10,658 bases of DNA from DASXBA01 sp036406475 (GTDB lineage: Bacteria; Actinomycetota; Thermoleophilia; Solirubrobacterales; Thermoleophilaceae). The stretch covers positions 1 through 10,658 of the forward strand of contig DASXBA010000175.1 in assembly GCA_036406475.1 (NCBI GenBank), in the 5' to 3' direction. The notes beneath the pieces were generated by a model, which was given only the letters and a program-made list of their open reading frames with translations, had not been told where the DNA came from and made no database searches. Of the stretch, positions 6,173 through 10,658 are shown one piece after another. Each line of letters starts with the position of its first letter. Position 1 is the first letter of the stretch. The position numbers and the translations under genes were made by a program.

Positions 6173-7140
6173 TGGGGGCGATCCTGATCGGCGGCATGGC
6201 CGCCCTCCTGATGTGCATCTTCCTCGGGCCGAAGTTCATCGACCTGCTCCGCGAGCGCGAGTTCGGGCAGCAGATTCGCGAGGAGGGGCCGGAGGGGCAC
6301 CACGGCAAGGCCGGCACGCCGACGATGGGCGGCCTCGTGCTGTTCCTGTCGGTGTCGGTCCCGTTCCTGATCCTGAGCGACTACCGCGCCGCCAGCCTCG
6401 CCGTGTTCGGCACCGCGCTGGCGAGCGCCGCCCTCGGCTTCGCCGACGACTGGGTCAAGCTCAAGAAGCGGCGCTCGCTCGGGATCTCCGGCCGCACCAA
6501 GCTGGTGGCCCAGGCGCTCACGGCCATCGCGCTGTGGCTGTTCGTGACCAAGTACGTCGGCCTCAACGACACGCTGCGGCTGCGGATCGTCGACGCCTCG
6601 ATCGACCTCGGGATCGCCTACCCGTTCCTGATCTTCCTGGTGCTGGCAGGAGCGACCAACGGCGTGAACCTCACCGACGGCCTCGACGGCCTCGCCGCCG
6701 GCTGCTGCGCGATCGTGCTGCTCGCCTTCACGGCGATGACGTTCATCACCCAGGGGCAGAAGGACCTTGCGCTCCTCTCGGCCTGCCTGGTCGGCGCCTG
6801 CGTGGGCTTCCTCTGGTTCAACTCGTTCCCCGCGGCGGTGTTCATGGGCGACACCGGCTCGCTGGGCCTGGGCGGCGCGATCGCGGCCCTGGCCGTCCTG
6901 ACCAAGACCGAGATCCTGCTCCTGATCATCGGCGGCATCTTCGTGATCGAGGCGCTGTCCGTGGCGATCCAGGTGTTCGCCTTCCAGCGCTTCCGAAAAC
7001 GGGTCTTCCTGATGGCGCCGATCCACCACCACTTCGAGCTGCTGGCCTGGTCGGAGACGAAGATCATCCTGCGCTTCTGGATCGTCGCGGCGGTCTGCTC
7101 GGCGATCGGCTTCACGCTGTACCAGCAGTCCATAACGTGA
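6172..7140 (+). CDS. mraY: Phospho-MurNAc-pentapeptide translocase MraY
   Basis: MraY is a polytopic inner-membrane enzyme that transfers phospho-MurNAc-pentapeptide from UDP to undecaprenyl phosphate, giving lipid I. The 322-residue protein has many hydrophobic segments, consistent with the usual ten transmembrane helices. Conserved elements: KAGTPTMGG (46-54); the Mg-binding Asp pair FADDWVKL (90-97, Asp92-Asp93); NGVNLTDGLDGLA (163-175); FNSFPAAVFMGDTGSL (216-231) with Asp227; and the histidine motif MAPIHHHFE (281-289). The GTG start shares its G with the murF stop; GGAG at 6154-6157 is a rather distant Shine-Dalgarno. The end overlaps murD by 4 nt (GTGA). It is the natural target of nucleoside antibiotics such as tunicamycin and muraymycin (family knowledge). 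Confidence 0.97.
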   Translation: MGAILIGGMAALLMCIFLGPKFIDLLREREFGQQIREEGPEGHHGKAGTPTMGGLVLFLSVSVPFLILSDYRAASLAVFGTALASAALGFADDWVKLKKRRSLGISGRTKLVAQALTAIALWLFVTKYVGLNDTLRLRIVDASIDLGIAYPFLIFLVLAGATNGVNLTDGLDGLAAGCCAIVLLAFTAMTFITQGQKDLALLSACLVGACVGFLWFNSFPAAVFMGDTGSLGLGGAIAALAVLTKTEILLLIIGGIFVIEALSVAIQVFAFQRFRKRVFLMAPIHHHFELLAWSETKIILRFWIVAAVCSAIGFTLYQQSIT

Positions 7141-8408
7141 GACCCGCCCTCCCCGAGGGGCCATACCTCGTCGTCGGACTGGCCCGCTCAGGCGCCGCGG
7201 CCGCCCGGATGCTGCGCGAGCACGGCGAGGTGGTCGGGGTCGACGGCGGCCGGCCCGACGTCGACCTTGGAGACGTCGAGGTCCATCTCGAGAGCGACGG
7301 CCTCGATCTGCTCGATCGGGCCAGGACGCTCGTCAAGAGCCCGGGCGTGCCGCGCGAGGCTCCGGTGGTGCAGGCGGCTCTCGAGCGCGGGATCCCGGTG
7401 CACGGCGAGCTCGAGCTGGCCTGGCGGCTCCTGCCCAACCGCTTCCTGGCGGTAACGGGCACCAATGGCAAGACGACCACCGTCGAGCTGCTCGGCGCGA
7501 TCCACCGCGAGGCGAGGCTGCCCGTGGCGGTGGCCGGCAACGTGGGGACGCCGCTCGCGTCGCTGGTGGGGGAGGTGGGCCCGGAGGCGGTGGTGGTCTG
7601 CGAGGTCTCGACCTTCCAGCTCGAGGATGCGCACGAGTTCGCGCCTGAGTGCGCGGTTCTGCTCAACATCGCCGAGGACCACCTCGACCGCCATGGGACG
7701 TTCGAGGCCTACCGCGAGGCGAAGCTGCGGATCTTCGCCAACGACCCGTCGGTGGCGGTCGCGCCGCTGGAGATGGACGTGCGGAAGACCGTCAGCTTCG
7801 GAGGCCCGGGGGCCGACCTCGCGAACGAGGACGGCTCGCTCGTGTGGCACGGGCAGCCGCTGCTCCGCGCGGACGAGATCCGGCTGCGCGGCGCACACAA
7901 CCTCGAGAACGCGATGGCGGCGGCCGCAGCCGCGCTGGCCACGGGCGTCGAGCCGGTGGCGGTCGTCGAGGCGCTGCGCTCCTTCGGCGGGCTGCCGCAC
8001 CGCCTGGAGGAGGTGGCGACCAAGGACGGCGTGCTCTACGTCGACGACTCGAAGGCCACGAACGTAGCGGCGGCGGTGCGCGGCATCGAGGCCTTCGACG
8101 GCGGCGTCCACGCGATCCTCGGCGGCAGCCTCAAGGGGGGCGGCTTCACGGGGCTGCGTGCGGCCGTGGCCACCCGCTGCCGCGCCTGCTACCTGATCGG
8201 GCCGGCCGCCGAACGGCTCGAGGGGGACCTGGACGGCACCGTCCCGCTGCACCGCTGCGCCGATCTCGCGGATGCGGTCCGGGCGGCCGGCTCGGCCGCC
8301 GAGCCGGGCGAGCTCGTGCTGCTCTCGCCCGCCTGCGCCGCCTTCGACGCCTACCGCGACTACGCCGACCGCGGCGAGCACTTCAAGGAGCTCGTCGGCG
8401 AAGAATGA
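7137..8408 (+). CDS. murD: UDP-MurNAc-L-Ala:D-Glu ligase MurD
   Basis: MurD is a cytoplasmic ATP-dependent ligase that adds D-Glu to UDP-MurNAc-L-Ala. The 423 residues begin with a Rossmann-like UDP-binding loop VVGLARSGAAAARML (12-26) and KSPGVP (67-72). The ATPase domain has VTGTNGKTTT (106-115), AGNVGTPL (133-140), EVSTFQLE (156-163), LNIAEDHLDRHG (176-187) and Lys196 in EAKLRIF, the expected carbamoylated lysine. The C-terminal domain has LPHRLEEV (286-293), DDSKATN (303-309), ILGGSLKGG (327-335) and the signature LSPACAAFDAYRDYADRG (396-413). The frame stays open far upstream (to 5649) through murF and mraY, but that part reads as shadow sequence. The GTG at 7137 gives the right family N-terminus and a 4-nt GTGA overlap with mraY. 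It precedes ftsW by 30 nt. Confidence 0.95.
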   Translation: MRPALPEGPYLVVGLARSGAAAARMLREHGEVVGVDGGRPDVDLGDVEVHLESDGLDLLDRARTLVKSPGVPREAPVVQAALERGIPVHGELELAWRLLPNRFLAVTGTNGKTTTVELLGAIHREARLPVAVAGNVGTPLASLVGEVGPEAVVVCEVSTFQLEDAHEFAPECAVLLNIAEDHLDRHGTFEAYREAKLRIFANDPSVAVAPLEMDVRKTVSFGGPGADLANEDGSLVWHGQPLLRADEIRLRGAHNLENAMAAAAAALATGVEPVAVVEALRSFGGLPHRLEEVATKDGVLYVDDSKATNVAAAVRGIEAFDGGVHAILGGSLKGGGFTGLRAAVATRCRACYLIGPAAERLEGDLDGTVPLHRCADLADAVRAAGSAAEPGELVLLSPACAAFDAYRDYADRGEHFKELVGEE

Positions 8409-8438
8409 ATCCGGTCGCCGGCGTCGAAGACGGCCCGG

Positions 8439-9671
8439 ATGGCCGCCGCCCGGACCGCGCGCAAGCGACCCCTCGAGTACTCGCTCCTCTACACGGCCAC
8501 GCTCTGCATGTTCGCGGCGGGATCGGTGATGGTCTACTCGGCGAGTTCGGCCGAGTCGCTGCTCCAGGGCCCTGGCGACCCCTCCTACTACCTCAAGCGC
8601 TACGTCTTCTGCGGCCTGATCGGCCTGGTGGTGATGCACCTCCTCTCGCGCCACGGCCTGCGGCTCGTGAAGGAGGTCACGCCGCTCCTGCTGATCGTCT
8701 CCTTCGTGCTGACGATGGCGGTGATGCTGCCGGGAGCCGGCGTCTCGGCCAACGGCGCCACGCGCTGGCTCGGCGCCGGGCCGCTTCAGTTCCAGCCCTC
8801 GGAGCTGCTCAAGCTCGCCCTGGTCCTCTACGCCGCCCAGGTGCTGGCCGCGCGGCAGCGGAGCACCAAGACCCTCGGTGGGCTCGTCAAGCCGCTGCTC
8901 CTCGTGGTGGGGGCGGCCTGCGCGCTCTTGATGGCGCAGCCGGACATGGGCACCACGCTGGTGATCTGCTTCGCGATCTTCTCCCTGCTCCTGGCCGCCG
9001 GCACGCCGGTCCGGGTGCTCGGGACGATCGTCGGCACGGTCGTGCTGCTGGCGTTGATCGTCGCCCTGATCGAGCCCTACCGGCGGGCGCGGCTCACCTC
9101 GTTCGTCGATCCCTTCTCGGATGCTGGCGGCGCGGGCTTCCAGGCGGTCCAGGCGCTGACGGCGATCGGCTCGGGCGGGCTGTTCGGCGTCGGCCTCGGC
9201 GAGTCGGTGCAGAAGATCTTCTACCTGCCCGAGGCCCACACGGACATGATCCTGGCGATCATCGGCGAGGAGCTCGGGCTGTTCGGGCTGTTCGGGGTGA
9301 TCGCGCTCTACGGGATGCTCGGCTACTCCGGGCTGCGCACGGCCAAGCTGGCCAAGGACCGCTACTCGAAGCTGCTCGCCGCCGGGATCACCTCGCTCGT
9401 GCTCTCGCAGGCCTCGCTCAACTTCTTCGCGGTGCTCGGGATGGCCCCGCTCACGGGCGTCCCGCTGCCGTTCATCTCGTACGGCAGCACCAACCTGATC
9501 GTGATGATGGGCGGCATGGGGCTGCTGCTGAACGTCGCGGCCACCGGCGGCCGCACGGCGGCGCGCGAGCGGCCGCGGCTCAAGGCGATCGAGGGAGGGC
9601 GCGGTGGCGAAGATCGTGATCGCAGCCGGCGGCACGGCGGGTCACGTCGTGCCGGCGCTCGCGGTCGCTGA
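8439..9671 (+). CDS. ftsW: Septal peptidoglycan glycosyltransferase FtsW (SEDS family)
   Basis: FtsW polymerises lipid II into glycan strands at the septum in complex with the class B PBP FtsI. The 410-residue protein has about ten hydrophobic segments. Conserved elements: VMVYSASS (30-37), GATRWLGAGPLQFQPSELLKL (about 106-126), MAQPDMGTT (165-173), FSDAGGAGFQAVQALTAIGSGG (about 226-247), GVGLGESVQKIFYLPEAHTD (250-269) and IIGEELG (274-280). Asp269 in HTD aligns with the Asp that is essential in FtsW of E. coli. LTGVPLPFISYGSTNLI (338-354) matches the family segment, although GST replaces the usual GGSS. The ATG at 8439 is the first usual start codon in this frame after the murD stop; there is no strong Shine-Dalgarno. 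The last 22 residues form an Arg/Gly-rich cytoplasmic tail that overlaps the start of murG. Position next to murD and murG favours FtsW over RodA. Confidence 0.95.
   Translation: MAAARTARKRPLEYSLLYTATLCMFAAGSVMVYSASSAESLLQGPGDPSYYLKRYVFCGLIGLVVMHLLSRHGLRLVKEVTPLLLIVSFVLTMAVMLPGAGVSANGATRWLGAGPLQFQPSELLKLALVLYAAQVLAARQRSTKTLGGLVKPLLLVVGAACALLMAQPDMGTTLVICFAIFSLLLAAGTPVRVLGTIVGTVVLLALIVALIEPYRRARLTSFVDPFSDAGGAGFQAVQALTAIGSGGLFGVGLGESVQKIFYLPEAHTDMILAIIGEELGLFGLFGVIALYGMLGYSGLRTAKLAKDRYSKLLAAGITSLVLSQASLNFFAVLGMAPLTGVPLPFISYGSTNLIVMMGGMGLLLNVAATGGRTAARERPRLKAIEGGRGGEDRDRSRRHGGSRRAGARGR
9594..9598 (+). promoter_or_regulatory. Shine-Dalgarno of murG
   Basis: GGAGG within GAGGGAGGG lies inside the ftsW coding region, 5 nt before the GTG at 9604. 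Its spacing and strength fix the murG start deep inside ftsW and show that murG can be initiated directly. Confidence 0.7.
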
Positions 9672-10658
9672 GGCGCTGCGACAGCAGGGCGCCGACGTCG
9701 AGTTCATCGGGGGCGAGCGGGCCGAGGCCGAGCTCGTGCCGCAGGCCGGATACCCGTTCCATCAGCTGCGCGTGATCGGGATCGAGCGCCGCAACCCGCT
9801 CAAGGCGGCCCGGGCCGTCCTGCTGGCCGCCCGGGCCACGGTCCGCGCGCGCGGGCTGCTGCGCCGGATCGGAGCCGACGCGGTGCTGGCCGGGGGCGGC
9901 TACGTGGCCGGGCCGGTGGGGCTCGCGGCGGCGTCGCTGCGGCTCCCCGTCACGCTCACCGAGGCCGACAGCCACCTCGGCTTCGCCAACCGGCTGCTCG
10001 TGCCGCTTGCCCGGCGCGTCTTCCTCGCCTTCCCGCTCGCGGGCCGGGACGGCCGCAAGTACGTCGTCTCGGGGCGGCCCGTGCCGCTAGACACCGGCAG
10101 GGCCGACCGCGAGCGGGCGCGCGCGCGCTTCGGTATCCCTCCCGGCGAGGCGTGCGTGCTCGTCTTCGGCGGCTCGCTCGGGGCGCGCCGGCTCAACGAC
10201 GCCGCCCTCGAGGCGTTCGGAGCCGCCGCGCCCTGCGCCGTGCTGCACGTCTCCGGCCGCCGCGACCACGACGATCTCCGCCGCCGCCTCGACGAGCTCG
10301 GCTCGCCGGCCCACTACCGCCTCTACGCCTACATCCAGCCGTTCGCCGAGGCGCTCGCGGCCGCCGACCTGGTCGTGGCCCGGGCGGGCGGCTCGGTGCT
10401 CGAGCTGGCCGCCGCCGGCCTGCCCGCCGTGCTGGTGCCGTACCCGTACGCCACCGCCGACCACCAGACCCTCAACGCCCGCCACATGGAGCGCGCCGGC
10501 GCCGCCGTGGTGGTGCCCGACGCCGAGCTCGACGGCCCGCGGCTCGCCCGCGAGGTGGGCACGCTGCTCGGCTCGCCGCAGCGCCTGGCGGAGATGGCCA
10601 AGGCCGCTCGCGAGGCGGCCATGCCCGACGCCGCCGAGCGGATAGCCGAGCAGACGCT
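9604..10658 (+). CDS. murG: UDP-GlcNAc:lipid I GlcNAc transferase MurG (3' partial)
   Basis: MurG is a peripheral, cytoplasmic-face GT28 glycosyltransferase that adds GlcNAc to lipid I, forming lipid II. The frame stays open to the window edge: 351 codons, close to the full family length of about 355-370. Seen: glycine loop AAGGTAGHVVPALAVAEAL (about 7-25), GGGYVAGP (97-104), GGSLGARRLN (189-198), then ARAGGSVLELAAAGLPAVLVP (about 259-279) with Glu267, and DHQTLNA (286-292) with Gln288. These last elements form the UDP-GlcNAc site. Two family motifs differ: the HEQN segment reads TEADSH (119-124), and GNPVR reads GRPVP (157-161). The rest of the fold signature is intact, so it is probably a functional but divergent MurG. 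The GTG has a good Shine-Dalgarno and overlaps ftsW by 68 nt. Position after ftsW matches the standard dcw order. Confidence 0.93.
   Translation, partial: MAKIVIAAGGTAGHVVPALAVAEALRQQGADVEFIGGERAEAELVPQAGYPFHQLRVIGIERRNPLKAARAVLLAARATVRARGLLRRIGADAVLAGGGYVAGPVGLAAASLRLPVTLTEADSHLGFANRLLVPLARRVFLAFPLAGRDGRKYVVSGRPVPLDTGRADRERARARFGIPPGEACVLVFGGSLGARRLNDAALEAFGAAAPCAVLHVSGRRDHDDLRRRLDELGSPAHYRLYAYIQPFAEALAAADLVVARAGGSVLELAAAGLPAVLVPYPYATADHQTLNARHMERAGAAVVVPDAELDGPRLAREVGTLLGSPQRLAEMAKAAREAAMPDAAERIAEQT

Noticed and set aside
5649..7136. Upstream extension of the murD frame (would give a 919-residue protein)
   Set aside because: This part overlaps murF and mraY in another frame and reads as Arg/Pro/Ser-rich shadow sequence. 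MurD homology begins just after the GTG at 7137.
6028..7164. 378-codon minus-strand open frame opposite mraY
   Set aside because: Charged, Gln/Arg/Asp-rich sequence that mirrors hydrophobic MraY codons; no independent support.
8405..9619. Plus-strand open frame starting with ATGA at the murD stop
   Set aside because: Only its start position is suggestive. The translation is Arg/Ala/Gly/Pro-rich shadow of ftsW, which is in a different frame with clear SEDS motifs.
7188..9635. Very long minus-strand open frame (815 codons) opposite murD and ftsW
   Set aside because: Its translation is rich in His, Arg, Glu and Gly with no recognisable domain, as expected for the antisense of GC-rich genes. 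The opposite strand carries clearly conserved MurD and FtsW.
1..10658. Accessory or novel system (defence, mobile element, secondary metabolism)
   Set aside because: Every stretch is explained by conserved dcw genes in standard order with no foreign insertion, integrase, transposase, att site or composition break visible by eye.

Overview
The window is an almost gap-free, co-directional (+ strand) piece of a bacterial division and cell wall (dcw) cluster. The order is mraZ (last codons only), rsmH, ftsL-like, ftsI (PBP), murE, murF, mraY, murD, ftsW, murG (cut by the window end). The DNA is strongly GC-rich with G/C-dominated third codon positions. The MurG glycine loop reads GGTAGH, as I recall it in actinobacterial MurG, and MurE carries a DNPR motif that predicts meso-diaminopimelate peptidoglycan. 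Together these suggest a high-GC Gram-positive bacterium of the Actinomycetota, possibly a deep lineage such as the Thermoleophilia. The lineage call is inference, since no 16S or other marker is present.

Layout. Positions 1-44 hold the probable mraZ 3' end. Positions 46-987 encode the 16S rRNA methyltransferase RsmH. Positions 987-1724 encode a small bitopic protein with the topology and position of FtsL and an unusual Pro/Thr-rich outer tail. Positions 1728-3368 encode the septal transpeptidase. Positions 3382-8408 hold the cytoplasmic and lipid I precursor steps: murE, a 15-codon mini-ORF, murF, mraY and murD. Positions 8439-9671 encode the FtsW glycosyltransferase. Positions 9604-10658 encode MurG, missing only its last residues. 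murC, ftsQ and ftsZ would be expected further downstream but are not in the window.

How the genes work together. MurD, MurE and MurF add D-Glu, meso-DAP and D-Ala-D-Ala to the UDP-MurNAc stem peptide. MraY moves the phospho-MurNAc-pentapeptide onto undecaprenyl phosphate (lipid I), and MurG adds GlcNAc (lipid II). FtsW polymerises lipid II and FtsI cross-links it at the septum, with FtsL as a divisome scaffold. Most junctions are stop/start overlaps (TGATG, ATGA, GTGA, TAGTG) or gaps of 1-30 nt, and ftsW/murG overlap by 68 nt. This indicates one polycistronic, translationally coupled unit. I see no internal promoter, terminator, RNA gene, mobile element or CRISPR array, and no gene-free stretch above 30 nt.

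No new system was found. The points worth a second look are a duplicated murE 3' end that forms a 15-codon coupling ORF before murF, a MurG with altered acceptor-side motifs, the FtsL outer tail, and the overprinted ftsW/murG junction.
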